Below, piece after piece: positions 8,869 through 16,823 of a stretch of DNA of 64,000 nt. Position numbers and translations under genes: made by a program. Below the pieces are notes generated by a model, which worked only from the letters and a program-made list of their open reading frames with translations, did not search any database and was not told the DNA's origin. Numbering within the stretch: position 1 is the first letter of the stretch; each line of letters starts with the position of its first letter. This DNA comes from Jiangella muralis (GTDB lineage Bacteria; Actinomycetota; Actinomycetes; Jiangellales; Jiangellaceae): assembly GCF_001270745.1 (NCBI RefSeq), contig NZ_KQ434758.1:238279-302278 (forward strand). Direction: 5' to 3'.

Positions 8869-10173
8869 TCAGCGGTTGTAGCGCTCCAGGATCTCGTTGC
8901 CGTCCTCGGTCAGCCGGGTGCCGAGCTCGTCCAGCGAGATCGCGTTGGCGAAGAACTCCTCGATCGACGGGTTGGCGACCTTGTTCTTCCACTCCTCGTA
9001 GCCGCGGACCCGCTGGAACGGCGCCTGCTCGAGGAACGTCCCGGACGCGGCCGCGACGGGCCAGTCCGGCGTCTCGGTCAGGACGGGGTCCTCGGCGGCC
9101 GCGGAGCTCGCCGGGATCATCCAGTCGCCCTTCGCCAGCAGCGCCTGGTTCTCCGGGTTGAGCATGTACTCGAGGAAGGCCATCGCCTCCTCGGGGTGCT
9201 CGGACTCGGCCGCGACCGAGATCGTCTGCGGCGCCGCCGCCTGCGCCTGCGAGTCGCCCTCCAGCGCCGGGATGGTCACCCACTCGAAGCCCTCGGGGGC
9301 CTGGTCGATGATCTGCTGACGGAACCAGATGCCCTTCGGGAGCATGGCGTACTGGCCGGCGAAGAAGCCCGGCAGCGGGTCGGAGCCGCCCATGCCGATG
9401 GCGTCGGTCGCGGCGCTCTTGTCCACGTAGAGCTGGTCGTAGATGCGCTGGAACGCCTCCTTCTCCGGGTCGCCGAAGATCGCCGTGCTGGCGCCGTCGG
9501 ACTCCTCGAAGAACCCGCCGCCGAAGTTCATGGCGAGGTTGAGCATCCGGTTGGCCGGGTCCTTCAACGTCCACGCCACGCCGAACGTGTCGGCGTCGGT
9601 GAGCTGCGTCGAGATGTCGGCGAACTCGTCCCACGTCCACGGGTCGTCCGGCGTGGGCACCGCGATGCCGGCCGCGTCGAGCAGCGTCTTGTTGGCGAAG
9701 ATCACCTGCGCGTCCAGCAGGAACGGCACCGCGTAGACGGAGTCGTCGAACGTGACCGCCTCCCACGCGCCGTCGAGGATGTCGTCGGTCAGCGTCTCCG
9801 GGACGAGGTCCGTGAGGTCGAGGATCCAGCCGCGGTCGGCGAAGTCCTGCAGGTAGGACGCCTCGTAGTGGACGAGGTCCGGAGCGGTGCCGCCCTCGAA
9901 CGCCGTCACCAGCTGGTCCTGCACCGAGGCCCAGTCACCCTGCAGGTACTCGACCTGGATGTCGGGGTTGTCGGCGTTCCACTGCTCGATGATCTGCTGG
10001 TTCGCCGCGATGGACTCCGGCTGGAAGGCCAGGCTCTGGAAGGTCAGCGTCACCGGGTCGCCGCCGCTGCCCGTCCCGGCGCCGTCGCCGTCTCCGTCGC
10101 CGGAGCCGCAGCCGGCCAGCACGAGGCCGGCGCTGAGGACGCCGGCGGACACGATCGTTGCTGCTCTGCGCAC
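8869..10173 (-). CDS. ABC transporter sugar-binding lipoprotein (CUT1 family)
   Basis: 434 residues. A signal peptide ends in the lipobox LVLAGC, so the mature protein is a membrane-anchored lipoprotein; a Gly-Asp linker follows. The body is a family 1 extracellular solute-binding protein (IEQWNADNPDIQVEYLQG, YAVPFLLDAQVIFANKTLL, EAMAFLEYMLNPENQALLA). The start is GTG at 10173 with AGGAGGG upstream; the longer frame beyond it is not protein-like. It follows the two permeases and would deliver the sugar conjugate degraded by the downstream enzymes. No ATPase is encoded nearby, which is normal for CUT1 systems that share an MsmK-type ATPase. Confidence 0.92.
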   Translation of the reverse strand: MRRAATIVSAGVLSAGLVLAGCGSGDGDGDGAGTGSGGDPVTLTFQSLAFQPESIAANQQIIEQWNADNPDIQVEYLQGDWASVQDQLVTAFEGGTAPDLVHYEASYLQDFADRGWILDLTDLVPETLTDDILDGAWEAVTFDDSVYAVPFLLDAQVIFANKTLLDAAGIAVPTPDDPWTWDEFADISTQLTDADTFGVAWTLKDPANRMLNLAMNFGGGFFEESDGASTAIFGDPEKEAFQRIYDQLYVDKSAATDAIGMGGSDPLPGFFAGQYAMLPKGIWFRQQIIDQAPEGFEWVTIPALEGDSQAQAAAPQTISVAAESEHPEEAMAFLEYMLNPENQALLAKGDWMIPASSAAAEDPVLTETPDWPVAAASGTFLEQAPFQRVRGYEEWKNKVANPSIEEFFANAISLDELGTRLTEDGNEILERYNR

Positions 10174-10199
10174 GATCCCTCCTGGGGTGATGTGGGTGG

Positions 10200-11036
10200 T
10201 CAGGACTTCACCGCGCCGCCGAGCATGCCCCCGACGAGACGGCGTTGGATGATGGCGAAGAAGACGAGGCTCGGGATGGTGGCGACGAGCGCGGCGGCCG
10301 CCAGCGGGCCCAGCCGCGCCACCCCCTCCGCCCCGATGAACTTCACCAGCGTCAGTGAGATGGTCTGCAGCTCCGGCGTGCGGAGCAGGACCAGGGCGAA
10401 CAGGAACTCGTTCCACGCCGAGACGAACGCGAACAGCGCGGCCGCGACGACACCGGGCACCAGCAGCGGCGCGACGATGTCCTTGAGCGTGCGGAGCTTG
10501 CCGGCACCGTCCATCGCGGCGGCCTCCTCCAACTCGACCGGGATGCCGACGACGTAGCTGCGCAGCATCCACAGCGCGAACGGCATGCTCCAGACGACGT
10601 AGACGATGATCAGGCCGAGCTGCGTGTCGTAGAGCCCGGCGTCGCGCAGCAGCAGGAACAACGGGATGATCACCAGGATGAACGGGAACATCTGGCTCAG
10701 CAGCACCCAGAGCATCGTCATCCGGCTCAGCGCCGAGCGGTAGCGCGCCATCACGTAGGCCGCCGGGATCGACAGCAGCACCGTCACCAGCGCCGAGGTG
10801 CCGGCGATGATCAGCGTGTTGAGCAGCGCCCGGGCCAGCGGCTGCTGCTCGAACGCGAGCCGGAAGTTGTCCAGCGTCGGCTCGGCCGGGATGATCGTCG
10901 GATCGATCAGCGCCATCTCCTGCGGCGGCTTGAACGCCGTCGAGATCAGCCAGAGCAGCGGGAAGGCCAGGAACACCAGGTACGCGACCAGCGCCACGTA
11001 CTTCGCCGGCGTCGCCAGCGTGCGGAAGCCGCGCAT
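10200..11036 (-). CDS. ABC sugar transporter permease (MalG type)
   Basis: 278 residues with about six hydrophobic membrane segments. The cytoplasmic EAA loop (ELEEAAAMDGAGKLRTLKDI) that contacts the ATPase lies around residue 190. The N-terminal YVALVAYLVFLAFPLLWLI and the C-terminal LVGGMLGGAVKS are typical of MalG-like carbohydrate permeases. The ATG at 11036 has a strong GGGAGGAGGG site 7 bp upstream and lies 2 bp after the partner permease. It forms the inner-membrane channel with the next gene for the importer of the LacI-controlled locus. Confidence 0.93.
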   Translation of the reverse strand: MRGFRTLATPAKYVALVAYLVFLAFPLLWLISTAFKPPQEMALIDPTIIPAEPTLDNFRLAFEQQPLARALLNTLIIAGTSALVTVLLSIPAAYVMARYRSALSRMTMLWVLLSQMFPFILVIIPLFLLLRDAGLYDTQLGLIIVYVVWSMPFALWMLRSYVVGIPVELEEAAAMDGAGKLRTLKDIVAPLLVPGVVAAALFAFVSAWNEFLFALVLLRTPELQTISLTLVKFIGAEGVARLGPLAAAALVATIPSLVFFAIIQRRLVGGMLGGAVKS

Positions 11037-11038
11037 GA

Positions 11039-11974
11039 TCAGCCCTCCTCCCGGTAGCGCCGTCGTAGGTAGAACACGACGAACACGGCGATCACCAGCA
11101 CCATCGCGTTGCCCAGCGCGGCCGCGTAGCCGTAGTTGCCGTAGCGGAAGGCCTCCTCGTACGCGAACAGCATCGGCAGCCGGGTCGAGCCGCCCGGCCC
11201 GCCCTCGGTGAGCACGTACACGAGGCTGAAGGAGTTGAAGTTCCAGATGAAGTCGAGCGTCGTCATCGCCGTGACGATGGGGCGCAGCGCCGGCCACGTC
11301 ACATTACGGAACCGCTGCCACGGTCCCGCGCCGTCGACCGCGGCCGCCTCCTTCAGCTCCTCGGACACGCTCTGCAGGCCGGCCAGCAGCACCACCGTCG
11401 TCTGCGGCATGCCCGACCACACGCCGACGACGATGACGGCGGGCAGTGCCAGCGACAGCGAGCTGAGCCATTCGACGTTGGAGTCGATGATCCCGAGATC
11501 CTTGAGCGTGCTGTTCAGGATGCCCGCGTTGGGGTGGTACACCAGCCGCCACATGATGCCGATGACGACCGGCGGCATCGCCCACGGCACCAGCGCCAGC
11601 GTGCGGGCCAGCCAGCGCAGCCGCAGCTTCTGGTTGAGCAGCAGCGCGAGGCCGAGGCTGGCGAAGAACTGCAGGACCGTGACGCAGAACGCCCAGATCA
11701 GCCCGATGCGGAAGGAGTCCCAGAAGTACGAGTCGCCGAGCAGCTGGGTGTAGTTGTCGAAGCCGGTGAACGACGTCTGGCTGTTGCGCCCGGCCTCGGC
11801 GTCGGTGAACCCCAGGTAGATGCCGCGCAGCAGCGGGTACATGCTGAACAGCACGACCGGGATCAGCGCCGGCACGGCGAGCAGCAGCCCGTCGCGGTCC
11901 AGCCCGAGGAAGCCCTTGCGCTTCGGCTCCGTGGGCCGGGTCGCGGGTCGTCGCGCGGTGGCGGTGGCGCTCAT
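11039..11974 (-). CDS. ABC sugar transporter permease (MalF type)
   Basis: 311 residues. A short basic, Pro-rich N-terminus precedes six or so membrane segments beginning with GLLLAVPALIPVVLFSMYPL, the usual start of MalF/UgpA-type permeases. The EAA loop is LKEAAAVDGAGPWQRFRNV. The ATG at 11974 overlaps the LacI stop by 4 bp (ATGA), coupling regulator and transporter. It pairs with the downstream MalG-type permease. Specificity cannot be read from the sequence, but the neighbouring glycohydrolases and kinase argue for a pentosyl compound. Confidence 0.93.
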   Translation of the reverse strand: MSATATARRPATRPTEPKRKGFLGLDRDGLLLAVPALIPVVLFSMYPLLRGIYLGFTDAEAGRNSQTSFTGFDNYTQLLGDSYFWDSFRIGLIWAFCVTVLQFFASLGLALLLNQKLRLRWLARTLALVPWAMPPVVIGIMWRLVYHPNAGILNSTLKDLGIIDSNVEWLSSLSLALPAVIVVGVWSGMPQTTVVLLAGLQSVSEELKEAAAVDGAGPWQRFRNVTWPALRPIVTAMTTLDFIWNFNSFSLVYVLTEGGPGGSTRLPMLFAYEEAFRYGNYGYAAALGNAMVLVIAVFVVFYLRRRYREEG

Positions 11975-12975
11975 CGGCTGCTCTCCCGGACGGTCAGCGA
12001 CGGCGGGACGGTGACCCGCTCGGGCGGCGCGTCGTCGCCGTCGAGCCGGCGCAGCAGCAGCTCCGCGGCGATGCGGCCACGGTCGGCCGAGCCGAGGGAG
12101 ACGCTGGACAGCGGCGGGAAGCTGGTGGCGGCCAGCGGGGTGTCGTCCATGCCGACCACCCGCACGTCGCCGGGGACGTCGCGGCCGAGTTCGCGCAGCG
12201 CGTGCAGGGCGCCCATCGCGATGAGATCGTTGGCGCCGAACACGGCGTCGACGTCCGGGTGTTCGGTGAGCAGCTCGCGCGCCGTCTGGCGGCCGGCGTC
12301 GAACCGGAAGTCGGTGAACCGGATCAGCGCGTCGTCCGTCTCCCGGCCGGCCGCCGCGAGCCCCATGCGGTAGCCGTCGTAGCGGGCCCGGCCGGGGACG
12401 GTGTCCAGCGGGCCGTCGATGAACGCGATGCGGCGGGCGCCGGCCTCGGCCAGGTGCTGGACCGCCAGCTGCGCACCCACCCGCGAGTCGGCCCGCACGT
12501 TGTCCACCGGTACGTCGTCCGGCAGCAGGCCGATCACCACGACCGGGACGGCGGTCTGCCGCAGCGCCTCGACGTGCCGGTCGGTGACGCGCAGCGGGCA
12601 CAGGATCAGCCCGTCGACGTAGTTCTGGCTGAGGCTGGCCAGCACCCCCAGCTCATCCTCGACGTCGGCGCCGGTGCTGTGCAGCAGCAGCCGGTAGCCC
12701 TCGTCCCGCAGCGTCGGCTGGATGCGGCGGACCATCTCGAGGTATGCGGCGTTGCCGATGTCCTCCATCGCGAACGCGATCTGCCCCGTGTGCCGCGTCT
12801 TCAGCGACTGCGCGACGACGCTCGGGACGTAGCCGACCTCCCGGACCGCGGCGTTCACCCGGGCGACCATGTCGGCGTTGGAGGTGTTGCCGTTGAGCGC
12901 GCGCGACACCGAGGAGATCGAGACCCCGGCGACCTTGGCCACCTCGTGAATCGTCGGCCGACGGCGCTGCGACAC
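11971..12975 (-). CDS. LacI-family transcriptional regulator
   Basis: 334 residues. An N-terminal helix-turn-helix (TIHEVAKVAGVSISSVSRAL) is followed by a periplasmic-binding-protein-like sugar sensor domain ending in the usual dimer region (VRVVGMDDTPLAATSFPPLS). The GTG at 12975 is chosen because GAGGAGGT lies 9 bp upstream and the protein then begins directly at the DNA-binding domain; a longer in-frame start at 13068 would add basic residues unlike the family. It heads the minus-strand run and overlaps the first permease. Three GGAAACGTTTCC-type palindromes at 13005, 13041 and 13347 are its likely operators, giving autoregulation and control of the divergent esterase. Confidence 0.93.
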   Translation of the reverse strand: MSQRRRPTIHEVAKVAGVSISSVSRALNGNTSNADMVARVNAAVREVGYVPSVVAQSLKTRHTGQIAFAMEDIGNAAYLEMVRRIQPTLRDEGYRLLLHSTGADVEDELGVLASLSQNYVDGLILCPLRVTDRHVEALRQTAVPVVVIGLLPDDVPVDNVRADSRVGAQLAVQHLAEAGARRIAFIDGPLDTVPGRARYDGYRMGLAAAGRETDDALIRFTDFRFDAGRQTARELLTEHPDVDAVFGANDLIAMGALHALRELGRDVPGDVRVVGMDDTPLAATSFPPLSSVSLGSADRGRIAAELLLRRLDGDDAPPERVTVPPSLTVRESSR

Positions 12976-13004
12976 GTGCGTCCACCTCCTCGTGGATCGG
13001 GGCC

Positions 13005-13016
13005 GGAACCGTTTCC
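13005..13016. promoter_or_regulatory. LacI operator, site 1 (imperfect)
   Basis: GGAACCGTTTCC lies 30 bp upstream of the lacI-type GTG start. It differs at one base from the perfect palindrome GGAAACGTTTCC found twice nearby. Its place between likely promoter and start suits autorepression. Confidence 0.65.
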
Positions 13017-13040
13017 GAGCGACCTTGCAGTGATGGGCGG

Positions 13041-13052
13041 GGAAACGTTTCC
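13041..13052. promoter_or_regulatory. LacI operator, site 2 (perfect palindrome)
   Basis: GGAAACGTTTCC is a perfect 12-bp palindrome with the central CG typical of LacI/GalR-family operators. It lies 66 bp upstream of the regulator start and 36 bp from site 1, so the two may be bound together. Confidence 0.75.
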
Positions 13053-13109
13053 GGGATGTGGTGGACATTGGATCGCGCCGCCCCCGGTCCCGTCAAGTCG
13101 CCGATACGA

Positions 13110-13265
13110 ACCCGTGACCCGAACCCCGCGCACGCCCGTCGCCCCGGCCCCGCCGCCGGCCCCGCCCCCACCCGACCCACCCGCGCCGCCGCACCCCGCG
13201 GCCCCGCCGCTCACCCCGGCGCCGCCACCCCACCCACCCCGCCCACGCCCGGCGCAGGCGGCGGG
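13110..13265. other. Strand-biased C-rich stretch inside the 408-bp lacI-esterase intergenic region
   Basis: Intergenic region 12976-13383 holds the three LacI operators plus this stretch. The plus strand here is almost entirely C with scattered G and A, in runs of CCCC and CCGCC, making the minus strand G-rich. It reads as Pro-rich peptide in one frame but has no credible start, ribosome site or similarity to known proteins. The G-rich strand could form quadruplex structures. Nothing else was recognised between 13060 and 13340. Confidence 0.5.
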
Positions 13266-13346
13266 GTCTTGACGCGTCGCCGGGAGGCGTGCTGGAGTAG
13301 CGCCGACCTCCCGGAATCGCCGAATCCAGCCACCCCGGCCGTCGGC

Positions 13347-13358
13347 GGAAACGTTTCC
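13347..13358. promoter_or_regulatory. LacI operator, site 3 (perfect palindrome) before the esterase gene
   Basis: GGAAACGTTTCC again, 26 bp upstream of the ATG of the secreted esterase on the plus strand and identical to site 2. It links this gene to the divergent LacI operon. Confidence 0.75.
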
Positions 13359-13383
13359 GATCCACGGCGCGAAGGAGCGGCGG

Positions 13384-15600
13384 ATGGCGGCATTGAACCG
13401 GGCGACGACAGTGGCGGCGGCATCCTTGCTGCTCGCAGCCCTGCACGTCGCCACGTCGGGCTCGGGGTCGGGGCCGGAGTCCGGCACCGAACCGGCCGCG
13501 GGCACCGTCGTGACCGGGACGGCGCCCGCCGGGGCCGCCGGCGTGGCCGTCGAGTACGCCGCCTACCTGCCCGCCGGCTACGAGGACGGCGACGACGAGT
13601 ACGCCACGATCTACCTGCTGCACGGCCGCGGCGACACGATGGCCGCCTGGCAGCAGGTGAGCGCCGACCTCGACCGCCTGATCGCCGACGGGACGGTGCC
13701 GCCGCTGATCGCGGTCATGCCGGACGCGCCGTGGAGCGACCGCGGCAACTGGTACGTCGACTCCCTGCACACCGGCGGCGCGGCGGTCGAGACGGCGATC
13801 ACGCAGGACCTGGTCGCCCACGTCGACGATACCTACCGGACGGTCGCGGACCGCGACGCGAGGGCCGTCGGCGGGTACTCGATGGGCGGGTACGGGGCGC
13901 TCCGCTACGCCCTCGCCCACCAGGACGTCTTCGCCGCCGGCCTGGTGCTCAGCCCGGCCGCCTACGTGCCGCTGCCGCCGGCCGACTCGTCGGCGCGCGA
14001 GTTCGGCGGCTTCGGCCGCGGTGACGCCGCCTTCGACGACGCCAGGTACACCGAGCTGAACTACCCGGCGCTGCTCGGCGCCGTCGACCCGGAGCTCCCG
14101 ACGCACCTGTACATCGCGGTCGGCGACGACGAGTGGGCGAACCCGGCGCCCGAGGACGCCCAGCACGACATCGACTTCGAGTCCGCCCGGCTGTACAACG
14201 CGGCCAGGCGCGTGGACGGCGTGACGGCGGAGCTGCGCGTGCTCGACGGCGGGCACGACTGGGACGTCTGGCGCCCGGCGTTCCGCGACGGTCTCGCCGA
14301 CGTCGCCGGCCGGCTGCGCACCACCGACCCGATCCCGCTGCCCGGCGCCATCACCGGCACCGGCGGCGACGACCGCGCGGGCGGCGTCGCGGTCACGGCC
14401 GACGGCGGCACCGTCACCGCGGTCAACGAGGGCGGCGCCGGCCCCGTCCTCAGCAGCGACGACGGCTGGACGCTGCGGCTCGTCCCCGCCGGCCGGGTCT
14501 ACGGCCCGCGCACCGGCCCGGGCGGTGACCTCTACACAGCCGGCTACTCCGGCGGCGACGCGTTCGGAGCGCGGGTGACGCCCGCCGGCGAGACGGCCTG
14601 GCTGACGCGGTTCGGCCACCCGGCCGCGGCCGACCGCGCCTACGCGAGCGTCCCGGCGCCGGACGGCGGGCTCTACGTCGCCGGCTACACCAGCGGCAGC
14701 GTCGGCGGCACCCCGAACGCCGGCGACAAGGACGCACTGCTGGCCCGGTTCGACGCGGCCGGCGAGCTGCTCTGGACCCGCCAGGTCGGCGGCCCCGGCG
14801 AGGACAAGGCGCTGGACGTCACGATCGGCGCCGACCGCCGCGTCTACGTCGCGGGCGTCACGTCGCAGGCGATGCCCGGTGCGACGGCGCACGGCGGCCT
14901 GGACGCGTGGGTCGCCCGGTTCACCGACGCCGGCCAGCAGGACTGGCTCAGCCAGTTCGGCACCACCGAGAACGACCAGTTCAGCGCACTCGCGCCGCTA
15001 CCGACGCAGGGCGTGGTCGCCGTCGGCCACACCGGCGGAACCCTGGGCGCGGCGAGCTCAGGCGGCAACGACCAGCTCGCCGTCGCCGTGACGTCGTCGG
15101 GCCGGGCCCGCTGGATCACCCAGGACGGCACCGGCGGCGACGACCGCACGGCCGCCGTGCACGTCGGGACGGACGGGACCATCACCGTCGCCGCCCACAC
15201 CGACGGGCGGGCCGGCGTCAGCGCGGGCGGCGTGGACGTCGTCGTCAGCACGCTCGGCAGCCGCGGCCAGGGTGTGTCTCCCGGGTCTCGGCCGTCGCGA
15301 GCGGCGTCCAGGTGGATGCCTCGCAAGGCCGAGGAAGGAGACATAGCGGTGCCTATGGCGACTGACGAGAACGCAGCGAGGCGCCGCCTGGGCGTCGCGC
15401 AGCAGGCCACGGACCCGGGAGACACACCCTGGGTGCGCGAGCGCACCCAGTTCGGCACGCCGGAGCGCGACGGCGCCGACGAGTGGGACGAGGCCAACCT
15501 CTACCTCGACGCGACCGGCACCCTGATCACCGGCCTGACGTTCGGCGGCGGCCGCGGGCTCGGTGACGTGTTCACCGGCCCGCTGCCGTCACGCCGCTAG
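13384..15600 (+). CDS. Secreted esterase with C-terminal propeller-like repeats, interrupted in frame by a palindromic element
   Basis: 738 residues. A hydrophobic N-terminus (about 1-25) looks like a signal peptide. Residues about 35-320 are an esterase D/feruloyl-esterase type alpha/beta hydrolase, with nucleophile motif GGYSMGGYG and His in LDGGHDWDVW. From about 325 come SBBP-type beta-propeller repeats (TRFGHPAAADRAYAS, TRQVGGPGEDKALDV, SQFGTTENDQFSAL, TQFGTPERDGADE). About 54 residues between SRGQ and WVRERTQFG are encoded by a palindromic DNA element (15267-15432) and fit no propeller motif; the frame is kept. The upstream LacI operator suggests co-control with the sugar-conjugate operon, perhaps to deacylate extracellular substrate. 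The stop overlaps the convergent thioredoxin-domain gene. Confidence 0.82.
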   Translation: MAALNRATTVAAASLLLAALHVATSGSGSGPESGTEPAAGTVVTGTAPAGAAGVAVEYAAYLPAGYEDGDDEYATIYLLHGRGDTMAAWQQVSADLDRLIADGTVPPLIAVMPDAPWSDRGNWYVDSLHTGGAAVETAITQDLVAHVDDTYRTVADRDARAVGGYSMGGYGALRYALAHQDVFAAGLVLSPAAYVPLPPADSSAREFGGFGRGDAAFDDARYTELNYPALLGAVDPELPTHLYIAVGDDEWANPAPEDAQHDIDFESARLYNAARRVDGVTAELRVLDGGHDWDVWRPAFRDGLADVAGRLRTTDPIPLPGAITGTGGDDRAGGVAVTADGGTVTAVNEGGAGPVLSSDDGWTLRLVPAGRVYGPRTGPGGDLYTAGYSGGDAFGARVTPAGETAWLTRFGHPAAADRAYASVPAPDGGLYVAGYTSGSVGGTPNAGDKDALLARFDAAGELLWTRQVGGPGEDKALDVTIGADRRVYVAGVTSQAMPGATAHGGLDAWVARFTDAGQQDWLSQFGTTENDQFSALAPLPTQGVVAVGHTGGTLGAASSGGNDQLAVAVTSSGRARWITQDGTGGDDRTAAVHVGTDGTITVAAHTDGRAGVSAGGVDVVVSTLGSRGQGVSPGSRPSRAASRWMPRKAEEGDIAVPMATDENAARRRLGVAQQATDPGDTPWVRERTQFGTPERDGADEWDEANLYLDATGTLITGLTFGGGRGLGDVFTGPLPSRR
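15267..15432. repeat. Structured palindromic element, copy 1 (inside the esterase gene)
   Basis: A perfect 21-bp inverted repeat (15267-15287 and 15412-15432) encloses 124 bp. The interior shares blocks with the 54661-54823 copy: GGCGTCCAG, GCAAGGC-GAGGA, an internal hairpin CATAG-CGGTGC-CTATG, AACGCAGC and CTGGGCGTC. GGCGTCCAG can pair with CTGGGCGTC, giving a second stem. The outer stem sequence is unrelated to that of the other copy although both are perfectly self-complementary, which implies selection on structure. No transposase is nearby. It is translated in frame as part of the esterase. Confidence 0.8.
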
Positions 15601-16535
15601 AACAGCGCGCTGGCCAGCGCCGACCGCGCCTTGGCGACGCGCGGGTCGGCGCCGCCGACGATGTCGAACAGCTCGACGACCCGAGCCCGGACGAGCTCGC
15701 GGTCGTCGCCGAAGACGCGCCGGACGGTGCCGATGAGGCGGTCGAACGCTTGGTCGACCCGGCCCGACACGACCTCGATGTCGGCGGCCAGCAACTGCGC
15801 GCCGACGTCGGTGGGGTCGGCGTCGGCGGCCGCGACGGCCCCCGCCGGGTCGGCGCCCGCGGTGCGGCGCAGCAGCTCGACCTGGGCCAGCCCGGCCTTC
15901 GCCTCGGCGTCGGCCGGCGCCTCGGCCAGCACCTGCTGGTAGGCCTGGGCGGCCCGGTCGAAGTCGCCGGCGTTGATGGCGTCGTAGGCGGCCTCGAACC
16001 GGGGGTCGATCGGCTCTTCCTCGGCCTCCGCCTCGCCCTCGGCCGGTTCGGCGCCGGCGGCGCCCGGAATCGGGTCGGCCCGCCCGGCGACCCCGTTGGC
16101 GACGGCCATCTGCAGCAGCTGGTCGATGACCTGCTGGGCCTGTGCCTCGGGGATGGCGCCCTGGAACATCGGGACCAGCTGCCCGCGCACCACGGCGACG
16201 ACGGTGGGGATGCTCTGCACCTGCGCGGCCTGCGCGATGGCCTGGTTGGCGTCGACGTCGATCTTGGCGAGGACGAACCGGCCCTCATGCTGCGCGGCCA
16301 GGCGCTCGAGGATGGGCGAGAGCGTCTTGCACGGCTCGCACCAGGTGGCCCAGAAGTCGATGACGACGGGCACGGTCATGGACCGGGTGAGCACCTCGGA
16401 CTGGAATGTCTCCTCGGTGACGTCGATGACGTAACCACCGCCGGAGGCGCCCGGCGTGGCCTGCTGCGGCGTCCCGCCGCCGTTCAGGGCGGACAGGTCG
16501 ACGGCGCCGGGGCGGCTGAAACTCTGCGAGCTCAT
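15597..16535 (-). CDS. Thioredoxin-domain protein with TPR-like C-terminus (CnoX/YbbN type)
   Basis: 312 residues. After a flexible N-terminus, residues about 35-145 form a thioredoxin fold with active site WATWCEPCK (WCxPC) and the cis-Pro region SIPTVVAVVRG. An acidic linker rich in Glu and Ala leads to a helical repeat region (AAYDAINAGDFDRAAQAYQQ). Such fusions act as redox-linked holdases or chaperedoxins in the cytoplasm. It is convergent with the esterase gene, the stops overlapping at 15597-15600. From memory a similar gene lies near icmA in Streptomyces, so this is probably backbone. Confidence 0.9.
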   Translation of the reverse strand: MSSQSFSRPGAVDLSALNGGGTPQQATPGASGGGYVIDVTEETFQSEVLTRSMTVPVVIDFWATWCEPCKTLSPILERLAAQHEGRFVLAKIDVDANQAIAQAAQVQSIPTVVAVVRGQLVPMFQGAIPEAQAQQVIDQLLQMAVANGVAGRADPIPGAAGAEPAEGEAEAEEEPIDPRFEAAYDAINAGDFDRAAQAYQQVLAEAPADAEAKAGLAQVELLRRTAGADPAGAVAAADADPTDVGAQLLAADIEVVSGRVDQAFDRLIGTVRRVFGDDRELVRARVVELFDIVGGADPRVAKARSALASALF

Positions 16536-16581
16536 GGCCCTATCCTCCCCCGATCAGCCGCCCGGCTGCCACACGGGTCCG

Positions 16582-16758
16582 TCAGTCCCAGTAGGCGCTG
16601 TTCCAGTGTCGGGCATCGACGGCGTGCGCGCGAGGCAGCGGGGCGAGCGGCACGGACGCGGTTCGGCGGACGGGCTCGGCGGCGGCGCGGCGGCGCAACG
16701 GGTAGGCATGCGCGAGCAGAATGGCGATCATCGCGGCCAGCAGGATCGGTACCAGCAT
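16582..16758 (-). CDS. Small single-pass membrane protein, function unknown
   Basis: 58 residues: MLVPILLAAMIAILLAHAYP is one hydrophobic segment, followed by a basic, Arg/Ala-rich tail ending HWNSAYWD. The ATG at 16758 is chosen because GGGAGGT lies 5 bp upstream; the longer frame to 16857 lacks a ribosome site and would put the membrane segment in the middle. It lies between the thioredoxin-domain gene and icmA in the same orientation. No family recognised. Confidence 0.6.
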   Translation of the reverse strand: MLVPILLAAMIAILLAHAYPLRRRAAAEPVRRTASVPLAPLPRAHAVDARHWNSAYWD

Positions 16759-16823
16759 GCGACCTCCCTGGTCGGAGCGCTGTTGCCCGCATGGTGACAG
16801 ATCACCGGCGGGCCGTCCACCCG

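Noticed and set aside
13056..14024. Pro-rich plus-strand frame starting in the C-rich stretch
   Set aside because: It overlaps the esterase in a wrong frame, has no ribosome site, and its composition is explained by the C-rich DNA.
15267..15432. Classification of the palindromic element as an insertion-sequence MITE
   Set aside because: MITEs share terminal inverted repeats between copies; here the termini differ completely, and no target-site duplication is evident.
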